From Solirubrobacterales bacterium (GTDB taxonomy: Bacteria > Actinomycetota > Thermoleophilia > Solirubrobacterales > Solirubrobacteraceae), in NCBI GenBank assembly GCA_019244745.1, contig JAFASF010000462.1:1-39208 (forward strand): DNA of 39,208 nucleotides, in the 5' to 3' direction. The notes beneath the pieces are model-generated. The model had not been told where the DNA came from. It was given only the letters and a program-made list of their open reading frames with translations, and made no database searches. Within the stretch, counting starts at the first letter, position 1; each line of letters opens with the position of its first letter. The position numbers and the translations under genes are program-made. Of this stretch, positions 15,754 through 24,801 are shown piece after piece.

Positions 15754-16242
15754 ATGACCTGGAAGCGCAACTTTCTCGTCGTAGCCAACGTGACCGCCAC
15801 GTCGGATGAGCTCCTCGCCGCGCTCAAAGCCCGTGCTGCGGGTGAGCCGGCGACGTTCACGCTCGTGATCCCTGCGACGCCGTTCGCGGGTGGGCGGGCC
15901 GCCGCGGTGGAGAAGCTCAATTCCGCGCTCGAGCACATCCGCTCGGCGGGGCTCGAGGCCGAGGGCACGGTCGGAAACTCTGATCCGTGCGTAGCCGTGA
16001 CCGAGGCATGGGACCCGACGCGCTACGACGAGATCATCGTCTCCACGCTCCCGATGCGCTTCTCCAAGTGGCTGCACGCCGGGCTGCCCGAGCGGATCGC
16101 GAAGCTCACCGGCGCGCCCGTGACCCACGTCGTCTCGCATCCGCCGAGGCCCACCGTGGAGACCGTTCCTCCGCCGCCGCACGAGGAGCACGCTCTGGGT
16201 CCGCTGTCGGTGCTCGGCTGGGGCGGCCACAAGCGCTCGTAG
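15754..16242 (+). CDS. conserved hypothetical alpha/beta protein
   Basis: A 162-residue soluble protein that I do not recognise by name. The pattern FLVVANVTATSDELLAALKARA, FTLVIPATPFAG and DEIIVSTLPMRFSKWLHAGL alternates strands and helices like a Rossmann or universal-stress-protein fold, and the last part (SKWLHAGLPERIAKLTGAPVTHVVS) matches the usual end of USP-like domains. A Pro-rich tail (VPPPPHEEH) follows. ATG 15754 has GAGGGG about eight bases upstream; a GTG at 15718 would add 12 polar residues. TATTGT at 15714-15719 could be a -10. It is the last plus-strand gene before two minus-strand secreted proteins. Confidence 0.7.
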   Translation: MTWKRNFLVVANVTATSDELLAALKARAAGEPATFTLVIPATPFAGGRAAAVEKLNSALEHIRSAGLEAEGTVGNSDPCVAVTEAWDPTRYDEIIVSTLPMRFSKWLHAGLPERIAKLTGAPVTHVVSHPPRPTVETVPPPPHEEHALGPLSVLGWGGHKRS

Positions 16243-16311
16243 TCGATCAATCTCGGCACTGGTGGCGTCGGGCCGCCCCGGGCCGTCCGGCCGCCCGCGG
16301 TGATGGAGTGA

Positions 16312-17829
16312 TCAGTCGATTCTGATCGGCAGGCCCCGATCGAACCATCGCCTGCCCTGCCGGTGCCTCAGACTGAGCACGTAGCGCCCCGGCCGAAGCG
16401 GGCGCAGCTCGGTGAGCACCATGACAATCCGTTCCTGCCCGGTTTTAGCGGCACTGCCGCTCGCGTCGATCACGCTGCCGCGAGAGACGATTGCCCGCGC
16501 CGTGGTGAACCTGCCCATACGCGGAACAAGCTTGCCGGTACAGCGAGCGACGTGCGTGTGGACGCGGTCATCTCGCGCCCCCGTGAACGTCGTGTTGGCC
16601 GTTTTGCACGTGATCAGCTCAGTGGGCGTGAGCGCTGCGGTCGATTGCTGGACGCCGGTCCCTGACAGCGCGACCTGGATCATCGGTGACACAGGGTCGT
16701 CGCTCGTGATGGTCAACGTCGCCGCTCGCGTTCCCGCGGATCGAGGTCCGAACAGCACGCTGATCCCGCAGCTTGCGCCGGGGCGCACGACGTTGCCCGA
16801 ACAGTCATCGCTGGAGATCAGGAAGTCGTCGGCATCGTGGCCGGAGAGCGTGGCGTTTGCCACCGCCAGCGGCGCGCTCCCAGTGTCGGTTATCGTCACG
16901 GTCTCCGGCTTGCCAAAGTCGTGGAGCCCGTGGGTGCCGAACTCGATCTTCGTTCTGCTTACCGTCGCTCGCGGTAGTGCCGCGCCGGTGACCGCGATTC
17001 CGACCGGTCCGCCTTCGTCGGCTCCCTTGACAAGATCCTCGAGCACGCCCGTTCCGTCGGCGCTGGCCGTCCCGATTCCGTTTATGTCGAGGCTGCTCCA
17101 GTAGATGCGTCCGTTGGCGACGGCCACCGCCGCGGGATTCGGTGCCGTTCGGATGAAGTTGGCGTTGACGCTCGACCCGTCGAGGTTCGCCCGGCCGATC
17201 GTCGCGCTTCCTGATTGGGCCCAGTAAACGTGCTCCGAGTCCACCGCAACCCCGCGGACCCCCGGTGCGTTCGCGATGAAGCTCTGGTCCACCTTCGTGC
17301 CGTCGAGATTCGCCCGGCCGATCCCGCCGTGACCGTTGGACCAGTAGATGTGCTGGCCATCGACGGCGATTCCGTACACGTGCGTGGCGCCGCTGATGAA
17401 TTTCTGTTGCGGGTCCGTTCCATCGAGGTTTGCTCGGCCGATCGTGCCGTCCACGTCGCTGCCCCAGTAGATGTGCCCGTCGTCGACGGCCAGCGCATAT
17501 GGACCATGGGCACCGGTGACGAACCCCTGATTCACGTCCGCACCACCGAGCGTCGCCCGCCCGATGGTGCCGGTCCGGTGGTTCGTCCAGTAGACGTGCT
17601 CTGCGTTGACCGCGACTCCGGCAGGCACTGAGGCCCCGCCAATGAGTCCCTGGTTGACCCCGGTGCCGTCGATGTTTGCGCGCCCGATTCTCCCGGTCAG
17701 ATCGTTGGACCAATAGATAAAGCTCGGGTTAGCCGCCCGCCCCGGCGCCCCGAATCCCAGGACCGCGGCCACAACCGCCACGACTAGCGCCACTGACCAC
17801 CCGGACACGCGACCGCGAGGACGCTTCAC
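16312..17829 (-). CDS. secreted six-repeat beta-propeller protein with ASH-like domain
   Basis: About 505 residues. A signal peptide or membrane anchor (WSVALVVAVVAAVLGFGAPG, about 11-30) is followed by six repeats of about 41 residues. Each starts (I/V)YW and contains GTIGRANLDGT and GVAVDxxH, the LDL-receptor YWTD/DUF5050 propeller pattern (about 38-285). A HYDIN/ASH-type immunoglobulin-like domain follows (about 300-400, TVTITDTGSAPLAV). A C-terminal domain has two cysteines (ITCKT and VARCTGK) and ends RRWFDRGLPIRID. GTG 17829 is chosen because it places the signal peptide correctly and lies five bases after the upstream stop; an ATG at 17889 would overlap that gene. Likely exported and surface-bound; ligand unknown. 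Confidence 0.82.
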   Translation of the reverse strand: MKRPRGRVSGWSVALVVAVVAAVLGFGAPGRAANPSFIYWSNDLTGRIGRANIDGTGVNQGLIGGASVPAGVAVNAEHVYWTNHRTGTIGRATLGGADVNQGFVTGAHGPYALAVDDGHIYWGSDVDGTIGRANLDGTDPQQKFISGATHVYGIAVDGQHIYWSNGHGGIGRANLDGTKVDQSFIANAPGVRGVAVDSEHVYWAQSGSATIGRANLDGSSVNANFIRTAPNPAAVAVANGRIYWSSLDINGIGTASADGTGVLEDLVKGADEGGPVGIAVTGAALPRATVSRTKIEFGTHGLHDFGKPETVTITDTGSAPLAVANATLSGHDADDFLISSDDCSGNVVRPGASCGISVLFGPRSAGTRAATLTITSDDPVSPMIQVALSGTGVQQSTAALTPTELITCKTANTTFTGARDDRVHTHVARCTGKLVPRMGRFTTARAIVSRGSVIDASGSAAKTGQERIVMVLTELRPLRPGRYVLSLRHRQGRRWFDRGLPIRID

Positions 17830-17834
17830 GACAG

Positions 17835-19973
17835 CTACCGGGAGGCGAGACGGAGATCCGACGTACAGTGCAGGACGACTCGGTACCAATGTTTGCCGAA
17901 CGGATTCCAGAGCGTGGCGCTCGAATTTGGGTATCCGGTGGTCGTAGCGACCTGACGACTGCCGAACTTCGGGTCAAAGACCCTCTTTATGCCCGAAATG
18001 CTGACGCCGATCGGCCACGGGTGCGAGCTCTCCTGGATCTCCACCCCGCGCGGAAGTTCCGTGCCGAACGGCGCGTAGTCCAACCTGCGCAGGTAAGGAT
18101 GATCGCTCGGGCACCGGTACGCCGGGACATATTCATTGGTGAACGGAGGACCGCTCATGGGGCGTTCCTTGAAGCCCGATACCGTGCAGACCACGTTCTG
18201 CGGGTCATCGCACGGAGCCACGAACGGGTTGCCGTTACTGCCGTCTCCCGTCACCGCCGCGGCGTGCGCGTGGTCCGGGGCAAACTCCGCGCTGCCCGCG
18301 CTGCTCAGGGGAAGCACGCGGTTGCCGTTGGCCCGGCAGGTGCGCTCGACGGAGGCGCTGGGACCCAAGTAGATGAACTCGTTGCGCGCTCGGGGCGAGC
18401 ACAACACGCGGTCATTGCGTCCCGAGACCATGACCTGGTGTCCGCTGCTGGTGAGCAGCACCTTCGCGGCGGCCTTGGTGTCGATCAACACGTCGCGACC
18501 GCCCGCCCCGATGAGCATTCCGCCCGGTCCACCGTAGACGAAGTCGTTGCCGCGTCCGGCGCGGATCGTCACGCCGCTGCCGAGCGCACCGAGTTCGTCG
18601 GCGCCGCGGGCACCACCCACGATCGTCTCGCGCGAACCCAGCGCAAGGATGTAATTGGGGCGATTGGGAGTCCCGAAAACCGAAGCCCCGTCGCCGGTCA
18701 CCACCACGGTGTTCCCGTCAACCCGGGCCCCCGGATCGAGCGCGGCAAGGCGGGCCGCAGAACCGGCCCGGGCCGCGTCGCCACCAGACCCGGCCGCCGC
18801 CAGCGAGATGCGGTTCCAGGACAGCCGGCGGATCTGCACTTGGGCGTCGGCGCGATCTCCGGCGAAGGCGCACCCCGGTGGCGGGAAGTCGGTTCGGAAG
18901 TAATTGAGCCCATGGCATCGATCGGACGTGCAGTGCAGGATCACCTTGTACCAGTGGCTGCCGCCGGCGATCCAGTTGGTGGCGCTCGAGTTCGGGAACC
19001 CGGTGGCGGTGCCAGCGGTGAGGCCGTCCCTGGTCAGCACTCCCGTGATGCTGATTCCGATCGGGTACGGGCGTCCCCAGTCCTGCTGGATCTGGACACC
19101 GAAGGGCGTAGTCAGGCCCCCGTAGTCGTAGTCCCTGCGCAGCAGATAGCCATGATCGGCCGGACACCGGTAGGCCGGCACGTATTCGTTTTGCCACGGC
19201 TTGGTCAAGGGGCGTACCTCGAAGGCCGACACGGTGCAGTCGACGTGGTTGGGATCGTCGCAGGGGGACACGAACGGGTGCTCGTTGCTGCCATTTCCGG
19301 TCACCGCTGAGGCTGTGGCGAGTGCCGAGGCCCGTGCGGCCAGAAACGGCGCCCGCCCGCGCAGGCGCCTCAGCGGCAGAACGCGAGCGCCATCGGCCCG
19401 GCAGGTGGCACTTATCCGGACACTTTTGCCGGCGTAGATGACGTCGTGTCGGGATCCTCTGGCGCACAGAACCCGATCGTCGCGACCGGAAACGATCGCG
19501 TCACTGCCGGATCCGACCAGCTCGACGGTCGCGTCCGCGGCGGCATCGACGAGCAGGTCGCGACCGGAGCCGCCGATCAGCTTTGCCCCTCTGCCGCCGT
19601 AGATCAGGTCCGCCCCCCTGCCGGCGCGGATTGTCGCGTCGTCTCCGAGCGCGCCTAGCTGGTCGTTGCCTTCCCCTCCGACGATCGTCACCCGCGAGCC
19701 CAGCGCGGCGATGAAGTTCGGCCGGCGCAAGACCCCGAACACGCGCACGCCGTTGCCGGTCGCGACGATCGTGTTGCCCCCGACGCGTGCCCCGGGGTCG
19801 CGCGCCGCCAGTTGCCGCGCCAGCCCCGCAGACGCTGGCGGGCCGGTGGCGATGGCGCGGTCCGCCCGCACGGCGCCGGACACGACCACAAGCCAGGCCA
19901 GAAGAAGTCCGGCGAGGATCGCACGAACACGCACGACCCGGACTGCCGAGACGATCCCGTTCACGCCGGCCAT
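17835..19973 (-). CDS. secreted, internally duplicated Cys-rich/RTX-like protein
   Basis: About 712 residues beginning with an export signal (VRAILAGLLLAWLVVVSGAVRA, about 16-37). Two tandem copies of a 300-residue module follow (about 51-352 and 405-708). Each has a glycine-rich part with RTX/hemolysin-type turns (GGEGNDQLGALG, GRGADLIYGG, GGSGRDLL in copy 1), then a Cys part with PCDDP, CTVS, YVPAYRCP, GFPNSSAT and VILHCTS or VVLHCTS. The Gly-rich half may bind calcium; the Cys half matches no domain I know. ATG 19973 is chosen at the signal peptide; the frame stays open to 20162 without a sensible N-terminus. The propeller gene follows after five bases, so the two are probably cotranscribed. 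Confidence 0.78.
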   Translation of the reverse strand: MAGVNGIVSAVRVVRVRAILAGLLLAWLVVVSGAVRADRAIATGPPASAGLARQLAARDPGARVGGNTIVATGNGVRVFGVLRRPNFIAALGSRVTIVGGEGNDQLGALGDDATIRAGRGADLIYGGRGAKLIGGSGRDLLVDAAADATVELVGSGSDAIVSGRDDRVLCARGSRHDVIYAGKSVRISATCRADGARVLPLRRLRGRAPFLAARASALATASAVTGNGSNEHPFVSPCDDPNHVDCTVSAFEVRPLTKPWQNEYVPAYRCPADHGYLLRRDYDYGGLTTPFGVQIQQDWGRPYPIGISITGVLTRDGLTAGTATGFPNSSATNWIAGGSHWYKVILHCTSDRCHGLNYFRTDFPPPGCAFAGDRADAQVQIRRLSWNRISLAAAGSGGDAARAGSAARLAALDPGARVDGNTVVVTGDGASVFGTPNRPNYILALGSRETIVGGARGADELGALGSGVTIRAGRGNDFVYGGPGGMLIGAGGRDVLIDTKAAAKVLLTSSGHQVMVSGRNDRVLCSPRARNEFIYLGPSASVERTCRANGNRVLPLSSAGSAEFAPDHAHAAAVTGDGSNGNPFVAPCDDPQNVVCTVSGFKERPMSGPPFTNEYVPAYRCPSDHPYLRRLDYAPFGTELPRGVEIQESSHPWPIGVSISGIKRVFDPKFGSRQVATTTGYPNSSATLWNPFGKHWYRVVLHCTSDLRLASR

Positions 19974-20006
19974 GATCGCCGCGTGCGGTCCTCGCCACAA
20001 CCGGGA

Positions 20007-20028
20007 CACCCCTATACAGCACCCTATA
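20007..20028 (-). promoter_or_regulatory. tandem TATAGGG motifs in divergent promoter region
   Basis: Read on the minus strand, TATAGGGTG and TATAGGGGTG lie 12-13 bases apart, 34-55 bases upstream of the secreted-protein start at 19973. They may be -10 elements or a repeated operator. On the plus strand, GATAAT at 20127-20132, eight bases before the dapA ATG, is a candidate -10 for dapA. Both calls are by eye. Confidence 0.3.
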
Positions 20029-20140
20029 GTTTCGACCGGTGCGAGCGGTGTCGGTCGGCGGGAATGCGGGTCCGGCGCTGGAGCGCTTTCCCGGTGCCCC
20101 GCGATCCGGTAGCGCCGGACGCCTGCGATAATCGCGAGCC

Positions 20141-21004
20141 ATGACCGCGAGCCTCGGCTCAATCCTGACCGCGATGGTCACTCCGTTCGACGCCGATGGC
20201 CGCGTCGACGAGGACGCCGCGGTGCGCCTCATGGACCACCTGATAAGCCACGGCTCCGATGGTCTGGTCATCTGCGGGACCACCGGGGAGGCCTCGACGC
20301 TGAACGACGAGGAGCACCTGGGGATGATTCGCCTCGCCGTCGATGAGATCGGCGATCGCTGCACCGTCGTCGCGGGCGTGGGCTCGAATGACACCAGGCA
20401 CGCGGTGTGGCTCACTGAGCGTGCGACGGAGCTCGGCCCCGACGGTCTGCTGGCGGTGAATCCGTACTACAACCGCCCAAGCCGGCGGGGGATCATGCGC
20501 CACTTCGAGGAGGTCAACCGCGCCACCGATCGGCCAATCATCCTCTACAACATCCCGCAACGAACCGCCTCGGACATGCCCAACGACCTGCTGGCTGAGC
20601 TCGGGCAGCTCGAGAACGTCGTCGGCGTCAAGCAGGCCAATCCCGCGAACCTGGCCAAGATCGACGGGTTGATGATCTACGCCGGCAACGACGACCTGCT
20701 GGTGGACGTCCTCGACCTCGGGGAGCCGGGCGGGATCCTCGTGGCCAGCCACCTGGTCGGCGAGGAGATGCATCGGATGGTCGATGAGCCCGAGCGCCGC
20801 CGGGAGATCGACGAAGGCTTGAAGGATGTCTACGCGGACCTCGGGGTCGCGCCGCTGGCGTGCTCGGTGAAAGCGGCTCTCAACATGCTGGGCATACGAG
20901 CGGGGGTACCGCGCCTGCCGTACGTCGAGCTCGACGAGGACGAGACCGCGACGGTCCGCGCGATGCTCGAGCGCCACGGACTGCTTCAGACCGCCGACGC
21001 GTGA
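20141..21004 (+). CDS. dapA: 4-hydroxy-tetrahydrodipicolinate synthase
   Basis: A 287-residue TIM-barrel aldolase that condenses pyruvate with aspartate semialdehyde, the first committed step to diaminopimelate and lysine. GTTGEASTL binds pyruvate, YNIPQRT carries the catalytic tyrosine, and the Schiff-base lysine is in VVGVKQANPAN. The common GVKEASGD is changed to GVKQANPAN, still seen within the family. ATG 20141 has no strong ribosome binding site. Its stop overlaps the RNase J GTG (GTGA); dapA-rnj adjacency is conserved in actinobacteria. Confidence 0.95.
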   Translation: MTASLGSILTAMVTPFDADGRVDEDAAVRLMDHLISHGSDGLVICGTTGEASTLNDEEHLGMIRLAVDEIGDRCTVVAGVGSNDTRHAVWLTERATELGPDGLLAVNPYYNRPSRRGIMRHFEEVNRATDRPIILYNIPQRTASDMPNDLLAELGQLENVVGVKQANPANLAKIDGLMIYAGNDDLLVDVLDLGEPGGILVASHLVGEEMHRMVDEPERRREIDEGLKDVYADLGVAPLACSVKAALNMLGIRAGVPRLPYVELDEDETATVRAMLERHGLLQTADA

Positions 21005-22662
21005 ACGGCACCCTGTGGGTCCTGCCGCTCGGCGGTCTGGGCGAGATCGGCAAGAACATGACCGTCGTCGAGTACGAGGGGCGCATCGTGGTGGTAGATA
21101 CCGGACTGCGCTTCCCGACCGCGGACATGCTCGGCATCGACCTCGTGCTGCCCGACTTCACCTACTTGCGCGAGCGGGCACACGACATCGAGGCGATCGT
21201 CATCACGCACGGCCACGAGGACCACCTCGGGGCGCTTCCGTGGGTGCTGCGCGAGCTCGATCACTGGCCCACGGTCTACGGTGGCCGGCTCACGACCGCC
21301 ATGGCGCGCTCGAAGCTGGACGAGCACCGCCTGCGCGACGCTCCGCTCGAAGACCTGAGCCCGGGGAAGCGGGTCACGCTCGGTCCGTTCGAGCTCGAGC
21401 TGATCCACATGACGCACTCCATCCCAGACTCCGTTGCCGTTGCTCTTACCACCGAGCTCGGCACGCTGCTCGTGACCGGTGACTACAAGTTCGATCAGAC
21501 GCCGGTGGACGGCGCGCCGGCCGATGTATCGCGGCTCGCGGAACTGGGTCGCGAGGGCCTGCTGCTCCTGTGCGGAGATTCGACGAACGCCGATCGAGAG
21601 GGGTTCTCGCCGTCGGAGCGCGGCGTGGGTCCGCACCTCGAGGAGGTCTTCGGCCATGCCGAGGGCCGGGTCATCGTGACCAGCTTCGCCTCGAACATAC
21701 ATCGCGTCCAGCAGGTGATCGACGCCGCCGCCGCGCTCGGGCGCAAGGTGTCGCTGGTGGGGCGCTCGATGCGCAAGAACGTCGGCATCGGGCGTTCGCT
21801 GGGCCACATCGTCGTACCCGACGGCATCATGATCCCGCCGACCGAGGTCGAGGACTGGCCCGACGAGAAGGTCATCGTCATCTCGACCGGCTCGCAGGGC
21901 GAGCCGCTGTCGGCGCTGCGGCGCATGGCTCACAACGATCACCGCGTGATCAAGCTGCACCGTGGCGACACGGTGGTGTTCGCCGCGACGCCCATTCCCG
22001 GCAACGAGCGCGCGGTCAACGAGACGATCGACCGCCTGTACCACATCGGCTGCGTTGTGATCACCGCGCGCGACGCCCCGATCCATGCCTCGGGGCACGG
22101 CTACACCGAGGAGCTGAAGCTGATGCTGAACCTCGTCAGGCCGCGCTACGTGATGCCAATCCACGGCGATTTCAAGCGGATCGGGCTCCACGCGCAGCTC
22201 GCGGCGGCGGTTGGCCTCGGACGGGAGCGGGTGTTCCGGGCCGAGAACGGGCTACCGCTCGAGATCGACGCGGCCGGAGCGCGGTTCGCCGAACCCGAGC
22301 AGTCCGGAATGATCTTCGTCGACGGGGTGGACATCGGTGACCCCGCCGACGTGGCCTTGCGCGACCGCCGCATGCTGTCCGCTGACGGCATCTTCATCGT
22401 GGTCGCGACCGTGTCCGAGCAGACCGGCGAGTCCGTCGCCCCGCCAGAGGTGATCTTCCGCGGGGTGCCGTTCATCGAGCAAGCCGACGAGCTGGTCGAG
22501 GAGATCCGCGAGGAGGTGACCCGCTCGCTGGCCACCGCCGCGACCGACGGCGTGCGCGAGATCGACCTGCTCCAGCAGGAGCTGCACGACGACCTCGCCG
22601 CGTTCGTCTACGACCGGCTGCGCCGGCGTCCGATGGTGCTGCCGGTGGTGGTGGAGGTGTGA
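21001..22662 (+). CDS. rnj: ribonuclease J
   Basis: A 553-residue RNase J, a metallo-beta-lactamase/beta-CASP enzyme with endo- and 5'-3' exoribonuclease activity in mRNA decay and rRNA maturation. It starts GTLWVLPLGGLGEIGKNM. The zinc motif THGHEDHLGALP and the later MTHSIPDS and TGDYKFD are typical. The beta-CASP part includes FASNIHRVQQVI, and ASGHGYTEELKLMLNLVRP and MPIHGDFKR complete the active site. A C-terminal domain (about 460-553) ends RPMVLPVVVEV. GTG 21001 overlaps the dapA stop. The last 55 bases overlap the 3' end of the histidine kinase gene on the other strand. Confidence 0.97.
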   Translation: MNGTLWVLPLGGLGEIGKNMTVVEYEGRIVVVDTGLRFPTADMLGIDLVLPDFTYLRERAHDIEAIVITHGHEDHLGALPWVLRELDHWPTVYGGRLTTAMARSKLDEHRLRDAPLEDLSPGKRVTLGPFELELIHMTHSIPDSVAVALTTELGTLLVTGDYKFDQTPVDGAPADVSRLAELGREGLLLLCGDSTNADREGFSPSERGVGPHLEEVFGHAEGRVIVTSFASNIHRVQQVIDAAAALGRKVSLVGRSMRKNVGIGRSLGHIVVPDGIMIPPTEVEDWPDEKVIVISTGSQGEPLSALRRMAHNDHRVIKLHRGDTVVFAATPIPGNERAVNETIDRLYHIGCVVITARDAPIHASGHGYTEELKLMLNLVRPRYVMPIHGDFKRIGLHAQLAAAVGLGRERVFRAENGLPLEIDAAGARFAEPEQSGMIFVDGVDIGDPADVALRDRRMLSADGIFIVVATVSEQTGESVAPPEVIFRGVPFIEQADELVEEIREEVTRSLATAATDGVREIDLLQQELHDDLAAFVYDRLRRRPMVLPVVVEV

Positions 22663-24170
22663 CCGGCGGCCGTCGCGGCCACACCGTTTCCGGCCGCGGC
22701 GTTCGCCGGAATCCGGATCACGAACCGCGCGCCGGAGCCTTGCTCGGGGTGCTCGAACGCCGCCGAGCCGCCGTGTAGCTCGGCCACCGCGCGGACGATC
22801 GCCAGACCCAGGCCCGAGCCGCGCCCGCCGTCGCGCCCATCGCGCACGAAGCGCTCGAACAGGCGGCCCTGGAGCGCCGGCGGGATCCCCGGACCGTCGT
22901 CCTCGACGATCAGCACGGCGTCCCCGTTGTCGGCGAGCGTGCTGGCGCGGATGTGCGTGCCCGGCGGGGTGTGTCGCACCGCGTTCTCGATCAGGTTGAG
23001 CACCAGGCGGTGCAGATCGTCGCGCGCCCCGGCGACCACCACCGGATGCGCCTCGACCGACAGCTCGTGGTCGTCGGCCATCGGCCCGAGCTCCGAGGCG
23101 GCCTCGGTCAGCACGTCCGCCAGGTCGGTGGCGCCTTGGGGTGCCGGCCGCTTCGCGTCGGCGCGTGCGAGCAGCAGCAGGTCGCCGACCAGGCGGCGCA
23201 TCCGCCGCGTGGAGCGCAACGCCGCCTGGGCCGTGTCCGCCTGCTCGCCGTCGAGCTCTTCGGCCAGGAGCTCGAGGTTGGCGAGCACGCTGGTCAGCGG
23301 CGTGCGCAGCTCGTGGGAGGCGTCGGCCACAAACTCGCGCTGGCGGTCGAGCATGGCTTCGGTCTCGGTGCGGGCGGAATCGAGCGATTGGAGCATCCCC
23401 TCGAGCGTCCGGGCGAGCTCGGCGACCTCGTCGTCGGCCTCGGGGTGGGGGAGCTTCCGGCTCGGGTCCCGGGTGCGTTCGATTTCGCGGGCCGCGTCGG
23501 TCAGCTGGGAGATCGGGCGCATGGCGCGCTGGGCGGTCGCGAGGCCGGCGAGCAGCGCGAGCACGGTTCCGCCGAGTACGCCGAACAGCAGGATGAGCTG
23601 CACGCGGGCGAGCGTGTGGTCGAGGTCCGAAAGCGGGCGTGCGTACAGGACGGTCGCTGGGTAATTGAGCGACCCGCGCATCGCCAGCGACCGGACCGCC
23701 ACCCGGTATCCGGACCTCGTGAACATGACGTTGGTCTGCTGCGGGGCAGAACTGAAGGGCTCCGAACCCGAGGTGGGGATCGGCGCTGCCTTAGCGCCTT
23801 TAGCCGCGAGCGAGGCCTGCGTGCACCAGACCTGGTTGTCGACGATGATCCGGATCTGCGCGTTCTCGGCGCGGGCGTAGTCGTTGAGGTGAACGGGACC
23901 GCAGTTCAATGCCGGCGGCTTGGCTCGCACGAACTCGAGTCTGTGATTGAGCTGCAGCTGGAGCTGGTCGCCCGCCGAGCGCACCTCGTCGTTGAACTGG
24001 GCGCGCACCTGGTTGGTGGTGAAGACGCCGACCAGGACCGCGAACGAGGCCAGGATCACGAGCGTGAGCGCCGCGGAGCCGCCGGCCAGGCGCCAGCGGA
24101 TCGGCAGCGACCTATACGCGGAGAACGTAGCCTGCGCCGCGGATCGTATGTAGGAGCCTGGGCTCTTCAT
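22608..24170 (-). CDS. sensor histidine kinase (HAMP-HisKA-HATPase)
   Basis: A 520-residue membrane kinase. TM1 (about 29-52) and TM2 (about 190-214) bracket a 135-residue extracytoplasmic sensor with two cysteines (C90, C116). HAMP (about 215-268), HisKA with phospho-acceptor H286 in FVADASHELRTPLTSV, and HATPase_c with NLIENAVRHT (N box), DDGPGIP (G1) and GSGLGLAIV (G2) follow. The stimulus is unknown. The C-terminal 30 residues are low complexity (TSTTTGSTIGRRRSRS) and overlap the rnj 3' end by 55 bases convergently. ATG 24170 overlaps the end of the response-regulator gene by 59 bases; no later start precedes TM1. Confidence 0.93.
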   Translation of the reverse strand: MKSPGSYIRSAAQATFSAYRSLPIRWRLAGGSAALTLVILASFAVLVGVFTTNQVRAQFNDEVRSAGDQLQLQLNHRLEFVRAKPPALNCGPVHLNDYARAENAQIRIIVDNQVWCTQASLAAKGAKAAPIPTSGSEPFSSAPQQTNVMFTRSGYRVAVRSLAMRGSLNYPATVLYARPLSDLDHTLARVQLILLFGVLGGTVLALLAGLATAQRAMRPISQLTDAAREIERTRDPSRKLPHPEADDEVAELARTLEGMLQSLDSARTETEAMLDRQREFVADASHELRTPLTSVLANLELLAEELDGEQADTAQAALRSTRRMRRLVGDLLLLARADAKRPAPQGATDLADVLTEAASELGPMADDHELSVEAHPVVVAGARDDLHRLVLNLIENAVRHTPPGTHIRASTLADNGDAVLIVEDDGPGIPPALQGRLFERFVRDGRDGGRGSGLGLAIVRAVAELHGGSAAFEHPEQGSGARFVIRIPANAAAGNGVAATAAGHTSTTTGSTIGRRRSRS

Positions 24171-24801
24171 CCGCTTCCAGCTTTCTGCGAAGGTTAGAGA
24201 CGAACACCTCGATGGTGTTCGTCATCGAGAACGGGTCGTAGCCCCACACCTCGTCCAGCAGGCGCTGGCGCGAGATCACGATCCGCTCGTTGCGCATCAG
24301 GTACTCGAGCAGCTCGAACTCGCGCTGGGTGAGGTCGATCCGGCGACCGGCCCGCGTCACCTCGTGCGTGTCCGGGTTTAGCTTGAGATCCCCCACGGTC
24401 AGGGTCGCCTGCCCGCGAGGGGGCCGGCGTCTCAGCAGCGCCCTCAGCCGAGCGAGCAGCTCCTGGCGCTCGAATGGCTTGACCAGATAATCGTCGGCGC
24501 CCGCGTCGAGCCCCTCGACCCGCGCCTCGACGGCGTCGCGGGCCGTCAGCACCAGGATCGGGACGTCGTCGGTCTCGCGCATCTGCTTGGCCACGTCGAT
24601 CCCGTCGAGGCCCGGCAGGCCCAGGTCGAGGACCACCAGATCGGGAAGGAAGGCGTGCGCCTGATCGAGAGCGCCGAGACCGTCGCCCGCCACCCGGACC
24701 TCGTACCCCTCCATCCGCAGCGAGCGCTGGAGGACCTGGGCGATGGCGTCGTCGTCCTCGACGACGAGCACACGCGGGGGACGTTCGTAATCGACCATCA
24801 T
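24112..24801 (-). CDS. OmpR/PhoB-family response regulator
   Basis: A 229-residue regulator. The receiver domain (about 9-122) has acidic residues in VVEDDD, phospho-acceptor D59 in LVVLDLGLPGLDG, and K108 in LVKPF. The winged-helix DNA-binding domain (about 135-229) has LTQREFELLEYLMRN and the recognition helix region NTIEVFVSNLRRKLE, ending IRGAGYVLRV. The start is one of two adjacent ATGs (24801 or 24798) behind AGAGG. It is transcribed first, then the kinase overlaps its 3' end. The pair is divergent from ftsK; the same frame stays open antisense to ftsK but that extension has no regulator-like sequence. Confidence 0.95.
   Translation of the reverse strand: MMVDYERPPRVLVVEDDDAIAQVLQRSLRMEGYEVRVAGDGLGALDQAHAFLPDLVVLDLGLPGLDGIDVAKQMRETDDVPILVLTARDAVEARVEGLDAGADDYLVKPFERQELLARLRALLRRRPPRGQATLTVGDLKLNPDTHEVTRAGRRIDLTQREFELLEYLMRNERIVISRQRLLDEVWGYDPFSMTNTIEVFVSNLRRKLEADEEPRLLHTIRGAGYVLRV

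Noticed and set aside
17868-19310. 480-codon plus-strand frame opposite the duplicated secreted protein
   Set aside because: No recognisable motifs or signal; the minus-strand frame has an export signal and an internal protein-level duplication.
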